DNA from: CAILZL01 sp050248275
GTDB lineage: Bacteria > Pseudomonadota > Gammaproteobacteria > Steroidobacterales > Steroidobacteraceae
Direction of reading: 5' to 3'
DNA length: 64,000 nucleotides
Assembly: GCA_050248275.1 (NCBI GenBank)
Contig: JBFWSR010000002.1
Span: 124,001 to 188,000, forward strand
Below the pieces are notes generated by a model. The model was not told the DNA's origin. It did not search any database and saw only the letters and a list, made by a program, of their open reading frames with translations. The stretch's first letter is position 1. Every line of letters begins with the position of its first letter. Shown piece by piece: positions 31,590-40,128 of this stretch. Made by a program: the position numbers and the translations under genes.

Positions 31590-32090
31590 CTAATTGGCCG
31601 CATCCGTGCGCGGCAGCATGCTCAGACGTCGCAACACCTGATCGGCCAGTTCCTCGGCCAGCCGGTCGCGCAGCGACCATTCTTCGCGTTGCTTGGCCAG
31701 CGCCAGCAGCTTGTCGTAAGTCATGGTGCGCGAACCATTCAACGTCTGCGGCGCCAGCAAATTATTCGCCTGCCGGTCCAGCCGGTACACGACGTTGTAG
31801 TACACCTCGTACTGCTGCGGCTCATTCAAGGCGGACACCGACGAGACGTGATGACCGTTGTCGTCCCTGCTGACGCTCAGAATGGCTTTTGCCTGCTGCC
31901 GGTCGCGCGTGACGCTTACGCCTGCGGTACGCAAGCGCTGCTGCAGGGCCTCGGCAAACGGCGAATGTCTGTCTGCCAGATCGAGATACAGCGGCGTCAC
32001 TGCCTCGGGTACGCGATGAGCGCCCTGCAACTGCCAGCCGCACGCCGACAGCAGCATGCAAAACAGCGGCAACCAGCGGAATCTGCCCAT
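31590..32090 (-). CDS. lptE: LPS-assembly lipoprotein LptE
   Basis: LptE plugs the LptD barrel that puts lipopolysaccharide into the outer leaflet. About 166 residues: signal peptide with lipobox LLSACGWQLQG, then the alpha/beta LptE fold with YEVYYNVVYRLD and a C-terminal helix of RLAEELADQVLRRLSML. The ATG at 32090 gives a typical lipoprotein signal; a GTG at 32105 that overlaps the leuS stop is possible and would add five residues. Directly downstream of leuS, as in most gammaproteobacteria, but holA does not follow it here. Confidence 0.93.
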   Translation of the reverse strand: MGRFRWLPLFCMLLSACGWQLQGAHRVPEAVTPLYLDLADRHSPFAEALQQRLRTAGVSVTRDRQQAKAILSVSRDDNGHHVSSVSALNEPQQYEVYYNVVYRLDRQANNLLAPQTLNGSRTMTYDKLLALAKQREEWSLRDRLAEELADQVLRRLSMLPRTDAAN

Positions 32091-32105
32091 GTTCCTGTTA
32101 TGCAC

Positions 32106-34718
32106 TCAGATCACCACGTTGATCAGCTTGCCCGGTACATAGATGAACTTGCGCACCGGTTTGTCCGCCACCCAGCGGCTGACATTGTCATCGGCCAATG
32201 CGGCAGCCCGCGCCTCCTCTTCAGTCGCCCTGGCGGCAATGACCACCCGGCCACGCAACTTGCCATTGACCTGCACCACGATTTCCAGCGTGTCCTGCTC
32301 CAGCGCAGCGGCATCCGGCCTGGGCCAGGGCTGATCAATGATGGCATTGTCATGTCCCAGTTCACGCCACAGGGCATGACTGGCATGCGGCACGATGGGC
32401 GACAGCGTCAACACCACCAACTCCAGCGCTTCCTGCACCACGGCACGACCCTGCGCAGTCGCGTCACTGAATCTGGCCAGCGCATTCATCAATTCCATGA
32501 CGGCGGCAATGGCGGTATTGAATACCCGCCGACGCTGAATGTCGTCGGTCACCTTGCTCACGGTCTGATGGGCAATGCGGCGCAGGTCTTTTTGCGCTGC
32601 ATTCAATTCGGCCACATCCAATGTAGCGACCGGGCCGGCGCTCACATGTTCATAAACGGCGCGCCACAAACGTTTCATGAAGCGATGCGCGCCATGCACG
32701 CCTTCGTCCGACCACTCCAGGGTTTGCTCGGGCGGCGCAGCAAACATCATGAACAGGCGCGCGGTATCGGCGCCGAATTCTTCCACCAGCTTCTGGGGAT
32801 CCACGCCATTGTTCCTGGATTTGGACATGGTGCCGATACCGCTGAAGTCCACCGGTTGACCATCGGCTTTCAGTGTCGGGTTGGTACGCTGGCCCTTGTC
32901 ATCGGTCTGCCAGTCGATCTCGGTGGGATTGAAATACTGAATGCGTCCGGCCGCCGGTTTGCGCAGGAAAATTTCGTTGAGCACCATGCCCTGTGTCAGC
33001 AGGTTGCTGAACGGTTCCTGCACCCTGACCAGCTTCAGATCGTGCATCACGCGCGTCCAGAAGCGCGAGTACAGCAGATGCAGGATCGCATGTTCGATGC
33101 CACCGATGTATTGATCCACCGGCAGCCAGTAGTTCACGCGCTCATCGACCATCGCTTTGTCATTGTCGGCGCAGGCATAGCGCAGGAAATACCAGGACGA
33201 ATCGACGAAGGTGTCCATGGTGTCGGTTTCACGGCGCGCATCGCCGCCACACTTCGGACACTTGCAGGCATAGAACGCAGGATCTTTGCCCAGCGGATTG
33301 CCGCTGCCATCCGGCACCTTGTCTTCCGGCAGCATCACCGGCAATTGCTCATCCGGCACCGGCACATCGCCGCAACTCGGACAATGAATGAGGGGGATCG
33401 GACAGCCCCAGTAACGCTGACGCGAAATGCCCCAGTCACGCAGACGCCATTGGGTTTGTTTGTCGCCGAGGCCAAGGGTTTTCAAATCGGCGGCAATTGC
33501 ATCAATGGCCTGTTCGTAGTTCATGCCATCGTATTTGCCGGAGTTGATGCAGATGCCATGCTCGGCATAAGCCGCCCGCCACGGCGCAGGCACGGTATGG
33601 CCGGCTGAATGACGGATCACCGGCTTGATCGGCATACCATATTTATGAGCGAATTCGAAATCACGCTCATCATGCGCCGGCACCGCCATCACGGCGCCTT
33701 CGCCATAACTCATCAGCACATAGTTGCCCACCCACACCGGCACTTGTTCCTTGGTTAATGGGTGCGTAACAAACAACCCCGTGGCCATGCCCTTCTTTTC
33801 CATCTGCGCCAGTTCCGCTTCCTGCGCGGTGCCCTGTTTGCATTCTTCGATGAAGGCCGCGAGCGCCGGGTTGTTCTGCGCCGCATGCGTGGCCAGTGGA
33901 TGCTCGGCCGCCACGGCGCAGAAGGTTACGCCCATGATGGTGTCGGCGCGGGTGGTGAACACCCACATCTTGCCGTCGCCGATCAGCTTGCCGTCAACGC
34001 CCTTGATGTCGTGCGTGAAGGCAAAACGCACGCCGGTGCTCTTGCCGATCCAGTTGGCCTGCATGGCGCGCACCCGCTCGGGCCAGCCTTGCAGACCATC
34101 GAGCGCCTGCAACAAGTCATCGGCATACCTGGTGATGCCGAAGTAGTACATGGGAATCTCGCGCTTCTCCACCAGTGCGCCGGTGCGCCAGCCACGACCA
34201 TCCACCACCTGCTCATTGGCCAGCACGGTTTGATCCACCGGGTCCCAGTTCACCGTGCCGGTCTTCTTGTAAGCGATGCCTGCTTCGAGCATGCGCAGGA
34301 ACAGCCACTGATTCCAGCGGTAATACTCCGGCCGACAGGTGGCCACTTCGCGCTTCCAGTCGATGGCCAGACCCAGCGACTGCAACTGCTTCTTCATGTA
34401 GGCAATGTTGTCGTAGGTCCACTTCGCCGGCGGTACGCCATTCATCATCGCTGCATTCTCGGCGGGCAGACCGAAGGCATCCCAGCCCATGGGCTGCAAC
34501 ACGTTTTTGCCCTGCATGCGCATGAAGCGCGACAGCACGTCGCCGATGGTGTAGTTGCGCACATGGCCCATATGCAGCCGCCCGCTCGGGTAAGGGAACA
34601 TCGACAGGCAGTAATATTTTTCCCTGGCGGCGTCTTCCCTGGCGGCAAACGCCTGATGCTGGTCCCAGTATTGCTGGGCTTGTGGTTCGATGACGGAGGG
34701 TTCGTAGCGTTCTTGCAT
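32106..34718 (-). CDS. leuS: Leucyl-tRNA synthetase
   Basis: Charges tRNA-Leu. The 870-residue class I enzyme starts MQERYEPSVIEPQAQQYWDQ. It has the HIGH-type motif FPYPSGRLHMGHVRNYTIGD, the editing domain, zinc-binding pairs CPSCGDVPVP and CKCPKCGGD, and the KMSKS-type motif TMSKSRNNGVDP (here as MSKSR). Length agrees with E. coli LeuRS (860). The ATG at 34718 is the conserved start; a longer in-frame reading is not supported. It overlaps lptE closely. Confidence 0.97.
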   Translation of the reverse strand: MQERYEPSVIEPQAQQYWDQHQAFAAREDAAREKYYCLSMFPYPSGRLHMGHVRNYTIGDVLSRFMRMQGKNVLQPMGWDAFGLPAENAAMMNGVPPAKWTYDNIAYMKKQLQSLGLAIDWKREVATCRPEYYRWNQWLFLRMLEAGIAYKKTGTVNWDPVDQTVLANEQVVDGRGWRTGALVEKREIPMYYFGITRYADDLLQALDGLQGWPERVRAMQANWIGKSTGVRFAFTHDIKGVDGKLIGDGKMWVFTTRADTIMGVTFCAVAAEHPLATHAAQNNPALAAFIEECKQGTAQEAELAQMEKKGMATGLFVTHPLTKEQVPVWVGNYVLMSYGEGAVMAVPAHDERDFEFAHKYGMPIKPVIRHSAGHTVPAPWRAAYAEHGICINSGKYDGMNYEQAIDAIAADLKTLGLGDKQTQWRLRDWGISRQRYWGCPIPLIHCPSCGDVPVPDEQLPVMLPEDKVPDGSGNPLGKDPAFYACKCPKCGGDARRETDTMDTFVDSSWYFLRYACADNDKAMVDERVNYWLPVDQYIGGIEHAILHLLYSRFWTRVMHDLKLVRVQEPFSNLLTQGMVLNEIFLRKPAAGRIQYFNPTEIDWQTDDKGQRTNPTLKADGQPVDFSGIGTMSKSRNNGVDPQKLVEEFGADTARLFMMFAAPPEQTLEWSDEGVHGAHRFMKRLWRAVYEHVSAGPVATLDVAELNAAQKDLRRIAHQTVSKVTDDIQRRRVFNTAIAAVMELMNALARFSDATAQGRAVVQEALELVVLTLSPIVPHASHALWRELGHDNAIIDQPWPRPDAAALEQDTLEIVVQVNGKLRGRVVIAARATEEEARAAALADDNVSRWVADKPVRKFIYVPGKLINVVI

Positions 34719-34807
34719 GGCGGATATCGATGCGGGCCGGATGACGGAAAGCCGCAAGGATACCGGAGCCACCGACGCTTCGGGATGGCGAAGGCGAAAA
34801 AGCCGGT

Positions 34808-35695
34808 TTATGCGCCGAGCGCGGTGCGCAATTCCTTCAGCGCCGCCGCGCCATCGACGCGAACCTGCTGCAGCGCGCGGGCATCCAGCCCCAGACGCTG
34901 GCAGGAACCGTTGCACACCAGCAGTTCGGACAGCGGCTGATCCGGCTGCTCCAGATAGGGATACAGTTGGCTGGCCACATTGAGCACATCGCCCAGATCC
35001 GCCTGACGCAGCACCCGCTCCTGGTCTTCGTAGTCACCGATGGCGGCGGCGATATGCGGCGCAAACTTCCAGCTTTCGACGATGGCCTTGCCGACATTGG
35101 CATGCCAGTCGCGCACGATCGCCGTGGTGTCGGCGATGTGGAATGCAGCATCGCTCTGCCGCTGACTGCGCGACAGGATGTAGACCTTGCCGATGTTGTG
35201 CACCAGCCCGGTCAGCATGGCTTCATCGGCGTTGATCTGCGGCGTGCGCCGGGCAATGACATGGCACAGCGATGCCGTGCCGGTGGCTTCCTTCCACAAC
35301 AATTCCAGTTGATCGCGAATGGCCTGCAGTTCACCGGCCTGGCGCAGCTTGGCCACGGCATAGGCCACCGACGAGGCGCGCACATTGTTGTAGCCGATGC
35401 GCACGATGGCGCTCTTGAGTTCGGTAATGGGCGTACCGGAAGGATTCATGATGGCCGAATTGGCCATGGTCATGAGTCTGGCGGCCAGTCCCGCTTCGGA
35501 GGCCACCACTTTGGCAATCATCGCCGGCGTTACATTCTCGTCCGACAGCGCTGCCTTGACGCGCGCCACCGCCTCGGGAAACGCCGGCAGATCCACCTGT
35601 CCCTTGCTGACTTCGCCCGCCAGCAGCGCCACAAAACGAAATGCAGCGGACTGGGCGCTGAATTCGGCGATGATCGACGGCGAATGGGTTGCCAT
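34808..35695 (-). CDS. HDOD domain protein (first of a tandem pair)
   Basis: A 295-residue protein with one HDOD domain (VDLPAFPEAVARVKAALSDENVTPAMIAKVVASEAGLAARLMTMAN to LTGLVHNIGKVYIL). HDOD domains resemble HD phosphohydrolases but lack the full catalytic metal set and act in signal output, often beside chemotaxis or second-messenger genes. It shares most of its length with the next HDOD gene, so the two are tandem duplicates that have since diverged. The start at 35695 (MATHSPS) is an ATG. Last gene of the minus-strand chemotaxis cluster. Confidence 0.85.
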   Translation of the reverse strand: MATHSPSIIAEFSAQSAAFRFVALLAGEVSKGQVDLPAFPEAVARVKAALSDENVTPAMIAKVVASEAGLAARLMTMANSAIMNPSGTPITELKSAIVRIGYNNVRASSVAYAVAKLRQAGELQAIRDQLELLWKEATGTASLCHVIARRTPQINADEAMLTGLVHNIGKVYILSRSQRQSDAAFHIADTTAIVRDWHANVGKAIVESWKFAPHIAAAIGDYEDQERVLRQADLGDVLNVASQLYPYLEQPDQPLSELLVCNGSCQRLGLDARALQQVRVDGAAALKELRTALGA

Positions 35696-35762
35696 GGTTT
35701 CAGTCTGATAATGATGAACGTGACGATTGCTTGAATGATTCGATCAGGCGTTGTTAGCCTGT

Positions 35763-36665
35763 TTATTCTCCAAGCGCCGAACGCAGTGCATTGATTTCTT
35801 CAACGCAATCACGCATCACCTGTGCAAACTTTTCGTTGTCCAGACCCAGACGGCTGAAGGCGCGCACGCCCTGCATGTTGAGTTCCAGATCGACGCCATC
35901 CTGGCCTACATAAGTTGACGCCAGCACGGCAATGGTCAGCACATCGGTCAGGTCCGCATAGCCCACCGAACGGTCGCTGTCTTCATGTTCGCCCACGGCA
36001 TCGGCGATATGCTGACTGAAACCCCAGTTCTCGATGATCGCCTTGCCGACATTGGCCTGCCAGTCGCGCATGATCAGGCCCATCGCTTCGGGATCGGCAA
36101 ACAGTTCCTCATGCTTGTGGGCGCGCGCCAGAATGTAAATCTTGCCGACGTTGTGAATCAGTCCGGTGAGCATGGCTTCATCGGAATTGATGCCGGGCGT
36201 GCGCGTGGCCAGCGCATGACACAGCGCCGCCACCATGGTCGCTTCGTGCCACAAACCTTCCAGCTCGCGGCTGATGGGCCGCAGTTCTTCGGCGCGACGC
36301 AACTGCGAAATGGCGAAAGCCACGGCGGCGGTGCGCACATTGTTATGGCCGATGCGATTGATCGCCGTCTTCAGCTCGGTAATGTTCTTGCCGCTGCGAT
36401 TCAGCGCTGCCGAATTGGCCAGCGTCATCACTCGCGCCGCCAGTCCGGCTTCCGAACCGACGACGCGCGCAATGTGGTCGGGCGTGAGATTCTCATCCGC
36501 CAACGCCTTGCGCACACGCGTGGCCACGTCCGGAAAAGCCGGCAGCTCCACGCGTCCGGCGGATACTTCGGCCGCCAGATCGGCAACAAACTGGAAGGCG
36601 ACAGCGGAATGCCTGTCGGTGTCGTCACTGGCAGGGACGCTGGCCGAAGCGGTAACTTTTGACAT
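35763..36665 (-). CDS. HDOD domain protein (second of a tandem pair)
   Basis: A 300-residue protein with the same HDOD layout as its neighbour (VELPAFPDVATRVRKALADENLTPDHIARVVGSEAGLAARVMTLAN ... LTGLIHNVGKIYILARA). The paralogue pair shares long blocks such as SEAGLAAR, ITELK and NSDEAMLTGL-like segments. The N terminus is Ser/Ala/Thr-rich and likely disordered. Located between the first HDOD gene and cheB, 95 bp after cheB, with a REP-like element in that spacer. A role in chemotaxis signalling or cell-cycle output is suggested only by position. Confidence 0.85.
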   Translation of the reverse strand: MSKVTASASVPASDDTDRHSAVAFQFVADLAAEVSAGRVELPAFPDVATRVRKALADENLTPDHIARVVGSEAGLAARVMTLANSAALNRSGKNITELKTAINRIGHNNVRTAAVAFAISQLRRAEELRPISRELEGLWHEATMVAALCHALATRTPGINSDEAMLTGLIHNVGKIYILARAHKHEELFADPEAMGLIMRDWQANVGKAIIENWGFSQHIADAVGEHEDSDRSVGYADLTDVLTIAVLASTYVGQDGVDLELNMQGVRAFSRLGLDNEKFAQVMRDCVEEINALRSALGE

Positions 36666-36710
36666 GATTCAATCCTCAAAAAACTCAATAAACCATCTGC
36701 AACCGTTGCA

Positions 36711-36758
36711 GGTCGGGTTTTCGCCCGATTTGTATGGATGTCGGACTGAAGCCCGACC
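36711..36758. repeat. REP-like double hairpin between cheB and the HDOD gene
   Basis: Two small hairpins in tandem: TCGGG (36713-36717) with CCCGA (36724-36728), and GTCGG (36740-36744) with CCGAC (36753-36757). Outer GGTCGGG and CCCGACC also match. The form GTCGG...CCGAC resembles the REPs of xanthomonads. Confidence 0.5.
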
Positions 36759-36760
36759 CG

Positions 36761-37867
36761 CTAGCTGCCATTGGCAACCGCCTTGCCGCGTGGCGCGCTG
36801 GTCAACTCCAGCATCACCTGAGCAATCCTGCTCAGCGGCTCGACGCGTTCACAGGCATTCAATTTGACTGCACTGCCCGGCATGCCCCAGACCACGCTGC
36901 TGGCCTCGTCCTGAGCCAGGGTGTGCGCGCCCGCCTCCAGCATTTCCTTGAGACCGCGTGCACCGTCATCGCCCATCCCGGTGAGAATCACGCCCACTGC
37001 ATTCGGACCGGCTTTTTGCGCCACCGAACGGAACATCACATCGACACTGGGGCGATGACGATTGACCGGCGGTCCATCGCTCAGGCGGCACAGATAACGT
37101 GCGCCATCGCGTTCGAGCAGGAGATGCCGATCGCCGGGCGCCACATACGCATGTCCCGGCAGAATGTATTGCCCGTCCTCGGCCTGACACACGCTCATGG
37201 CGGAAGACTTGTCCAGACGCTCTGCAAATGGCTTGCTGAATGCGGCCGGGATGTGTTGCGAAATCACGATGGCCGGCGCATCCGGCGGCATGGCGCTCAA
37301 CACCGCGCGCAGCGCCTCGGTGCCGCCCGTGGAAGCGCCGATGGCAATGATGCGTTCGGTGGTGCGCAACATGCCCGAACCCTTCTGCTGATTCGGCAGC
37401 ACCGCATCGGCGCTCAGCTTGGGTTTGATGACGGCATTCACTGGCGCAGTCATACGTCGATGCACATTGGCGCCCGCGGCCATCTTTACCTTTGCGATCA
37501 GTTCGCCAGCGTAATGATGCAACGTGCCGGCCAGATCCACGGTGGGCTTTGAAACAAAATCGACAGCTCCCAGTTCCAGCGCGCGCAACGTAACCTCGGC
37601 GCCCTTCTGCGTCAGCGACGACACCATCACCACCGGCGTCGGCCGCAGGCGCATCAGGTTTTCCAGAAAGGTCACGCCATCCATGCGCGGCATCTCCACA
37701 TCCAGCGTGATCACATCGGGATTCAATGTCTTGATCTTTTCACGCGCCGCAAACGGGTCGGTCGCCGCGCCCACCACTTCCAGATCGGGGTCGCTGCGCA
37801 GCATTTCAGTCAACAGCTGGCGCACCAGTGCGGAGTCATCGACGATCAGTACTTTTTTCTTGGTCAT
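36761..37867 (-). CDS. cheB: Protein-glutamate methylesterase/deamidase CheB
   Basis: CheB removes methyl groups from chemoreceptors and deamidates glutamines. About 368 residues: N-terminal receiver domain with VLIVDDSALVR, phospho-acceptor Asp in VITLDVEMPRMDG and Lys in FVSKP; linker; C-terminal esterase with Ser in IGASTGGTEAL, His in SQHIPAAFSKPFAERL and Asp in GVILTGMGDDGARG. The start at 37867 (MTKKKVLIVDDS) is the conserved one. It follows cheD with a 13-bp gap. Confidence 0.96.
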   Translation of the reverse strand: MTKKKVLIVDDSALVRQLLTEMLRSDPDLEVVGAATDPFAAREKIKTLNPDVITLDVEMPRMDGVTFLENLMRLRPTPVVMVSSLTQKGAEVTLRALELGAVDFVSKPTVDLAGTLHHYAGELIAKVKMAAGANVHRRMTAPVNAVIKPKLSADAVLPNQQKGSGMLRTTERIIAIGASTGGTEALRAVLSAMPPDAPAIVISQHIPAAFSKPFAERLDKSSAMSVCQAEDGQYILPGHAYVAPGDRHLLLERDGARYLCRLSDGPPVNRHRPSVDVMFRSVAQKAGPNAVGVILTGMGDDGARGLKEMLEAGAHTLAQDEASSVVWGMPGSAVKLNACERVEPLSRIAQVMLELTSAPRGKAVANGS

Positions 37868-37880
37868 GTCGCGATCTTCT

Positions 37881-38531
37881 TCAGAACAGATCAATGGAAC
37901 CGGCCACCGGCTGCTTGTCCAGCGTCTTGCTGTAGGACACTTCTTCCGAGATCAACCTGGCCGACTGCGAATTGCCCAGATGCTTGACCCGCACCTTGCC
38001 AGTCAACGGAAAATATTGAATGTGACGCGGAGTGATATTGCCCACGTCCTCGGAGGACACTTTCAGACCTTCCTCCTTGAGGAAGGCGCGCACGAATTCC
38101 ACATTGTGCTGACCGACATCCGTGGTGGCGGCCAGCACCCGGGCGCCGCCGAAGATCTTCACTTCCAGATCGGCGCGCGTGCCGCCGGCGCTGAGCACCT
38201 TGTTGATCAACTGTTCCATCGAGGCGCTGCCGTAACGCGTGGCGCTGCCGGTCAACGATCCCCAGGAATCGGCATGTTCATCACTGCGCGGATGCGGCAG
38301 CATGAAATGATTCATGCCGCCCACTCCGGTCCTGGGATTGCGGATGCAGGCCGATACGCATGACCCCAGCACGGTGTCGAGCACTTCATCCTCACGGGTC
38401 ACATAGAAATCGCCCGGCAACAGCTTGGCGATTACATGCCCGGAAGATGGATCGCGATAACGTCGTAATTTCTCGAAACCCGGCATGGCCTTGGGTAGCG
38501 GGGACTTCGGATCGGCTACTTTTGACAACAC
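37881..38531 (-). CDS. cheD: Chemoreceptor glutamine deamidase CheD
   Basis: CheD deamidates receptor glutamines and in some species interacts with CheC. A 216-residue protein with the catalytic cysteine in VLGSCVSACIRN and histidine in GGMNHFMLPHP, plus KIFGGARVL and IGQHNVEFVRAFL-type segments (here VGQHNVEF). The start is a GTG at 38531, immediately after the cheR stop. There is a Pro/Lys-rich N-terminal stretch before the family core. Confidence 0.93.
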   Translation of the reverse strand: MLSKVADPKSPLPKAMPGFEKLRRYRDPSSGHVIAKLLPGDFYVTREDEVLDTVLGSCVSACIRNPRTGVGGMNHFMLPHPRSDEHADSWGSLTGSATRYGSASMEQLINKVLSAGGTRADLEVKIFGGARVLAATTDVGQHNVEFVRAFLKEEGLKVSSEDVGNITPRHIQYFPLTGKVRVKHLGNSQSARLISEEVSYSKTLDKQPVAGSIDLF

Positions 38532-38534
38532 GAA

Positions 38535-39395
38535 CTAGCCCCCGTTTTTCTTGTAGATGGTTCTGCCGACCAGTTTGAACTGTGCGTGCTGCAGATGTAT
38601 CGACTCGGAATGCCCCAGACAGAGATAGCCGCCATCGGCCAGCAATTGCGCATAGCGCAACAACAGGCGTTCACGGGTGGGCTGATCGAAATAAATCATG
38701 ACATTGCGGCAAAAGATCACGTCGAATGGTCCATGCATCGGCCATTCGCCCATCAGATTGAGGGTGCGGAACGTAATCATGTTTTGCAGTTCCGGCTTGA
38801 TGCGCACCTGACCGCCGCTGCCCGCCAGAAACCAGCGCTGCCGGCGCGCATCTGACACGCCCTGCAAACGCTCGGCCGCATACTCGCCCCGGGCCGCAGT
38901 GTTCACTATCTCGCTGTCGATGTCGGTGGCGAGGATTTTGAAATCCCAGCCACGCACGCCGGCCAGCGCCTCTGCCGCCGTCATCGCAATCGAATAGGGC
39001 TCCTCGCCGCTGGAACAACCGGCCGACCAGATACGCAGACGATGACTGCGCTCATTGCGTCCCATCGCTTCCGGCAACATCACCGACGCCAGTGAATCGA
39101 AGTGATGGCTCTCGCGGAAGAAGGAGGTCACGTTGGTGGTGATCGCATTGATCAATCCCACCAGTTCCTCGGGACCGCCGTTGCGGATGACATCGCAGTA
39201 TTCCGCAAAGGTTCTCAGTCCCAGTTCGCGGATGCGCCGCGCCAGACGACCCTGCACCAGTTGCCGTTTGGTGGCATTCAGGATGATGCCGGCATTCTTC
39301 TCCACGACCGTGCGGATGAAATTGAACTCCTGATCGCCCAATTGAATGTCAACTGTGGCGGAAGTGACCGGTTTTTCAAGCTGGAATGGCAACAT
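38535..39395 (-). CDS. cheR: Chemotaxis protein methyltransferase CheR
   Basis: CheR methylates receptor glutamates with SAM. The 286-residue protein has the N-terminal helical domain (FIRTVVEKNAGIILNATKRQLVQGRLARRIR) and the C-terminal Rossmann domain with WSAGCSSGEEPYSIAM, ILATDIDSEIV, VIFCRNVMIYF and GGYLCLGHSESI. It fits the receptor in this cluster, which ends in a WxxF-type docking sequence. The start at 39395 is an ATG. Confidence 0.96.
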   Translation of the reverse strand: MLPFQLEKPVTSATVDIQLGDQEFNFIRTVVEKNAGIILNATKRQLVQGRLARRIRELGLRTFAEYCDVIRNGGPEELVGLINAITTNVTSFFRESHHFDSLASVMLPEAMGRNERSHRLRIWSAGCSSGEEPYSIAMTAAEALAGVRGWDFKILATDIDSEIVNTAARGEYAAERLQGVSDARRQRWFLAGSGGQVRIKPELQNMITFRTLNLMGEWPMHGPFDVIFCRNVMIYFDQPTRERLLLRYAQLLADGGYLCLGHSESIHLQHAQFKLVGRTIYKKNGG

Positions 39396-39479
39396 GCAAT
39401 GCGATACTCAGTGAGGTTCCTGATCTCTTTCCCTTCAACGTGGCGACCGGAATGCAGCATTCAGGCAGTCACGCATTTC

Positions 39480-39995
39480 CTAAGCCACCAGTGCGGCGTT
39501 ATCCATGATGTCCGCGCTGATCAGGCGGTCGATGTCCAGCAGCATGACCATGCGCTCGGCAATGGTGGCCAGACCCTGTATGTATTCCGTATTCACCTGC
39601 GAACCGAGATCCGGCGCAGGTTTCACGTCCTGGGCCTGCACATTCACCACATCCGACACCGCATCGACCACCACGCCCACATCGCGCCGTCCCTGGGACG
39701 ACTGGATTGATAAAACGATAATCACCGTGACGGCGGTGTATTCGGCAGTCTCGAAATCAAGCCGCATGCGCAGATCCACGATCGGCACGATGGAACCGCG
39801 CAGATTGAGCACGCCCAGCACATGTCGCGGCGACTGCGGAATGCGCGTCACCGGCGACCAGCCGCGAATTTCCTGTACGCGCAGAATATCCACGCCGTAG
39901 GTTTCATCGCCCAGCACGAAGGTCAGCATCTGCTGGGCATTGCCGTTTGCCGGGCCCGCCGGTTGATCGTTCTGTTTGACAGCAATTGCATTCAT
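39480..39995 (-). CDS. cheW: Chemotaxis coupling protein CheW
   Basis: CheW couples receptors to CheA. About 171 residues: a Gln/Asn-rich N-terminal stretch, then the SH3-like CheW fold with QMLTFVLGDETYGVDILRVQEI, PRHVLGVLNLRGSIVPIVDLRMRL and VGVVVDAVSDVV. The start at 39995 (MNAIAVKQ) is the shortest in-frame ATG upstream of the domain. It lies between the receptor gene and cheR. Confidence 0.95.
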   Translation of the reverse strand: MNAIAVKQNDQPAGPANGNAQQMLTFVLGDETYGVDILRVQEIRGWSPVTRIPQSPRHVLGVLNLRGSIVPIVDLRMRLDFETAEYTAVTVIIVLSIQSSQGRRDVGVVVDAVSDVVNVQAQDVKPAPDLGSQVNTEYIQGLATIAERMVMLLDIDRLISADIMDNAALVA

Positions 39996-40128
39996 ATCGC
40001 TCTCCAATACCTGTTCATCCAACTCCCCTTCCTGCCCGCCGCCGCCCACGGCTGGCGGCGGGAAACTCAGCACCTGCTACGCAGGGTTGAGTCAGGAAGG
40101 GTCATTCATTCAATGTCGCACCGGCCGA

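Noticed and set aside
31689..33608. Long open frame antisense to leuS and lptE
   Set aside because: Shadow frame, His-rich composition from the opposite strand, no domain.
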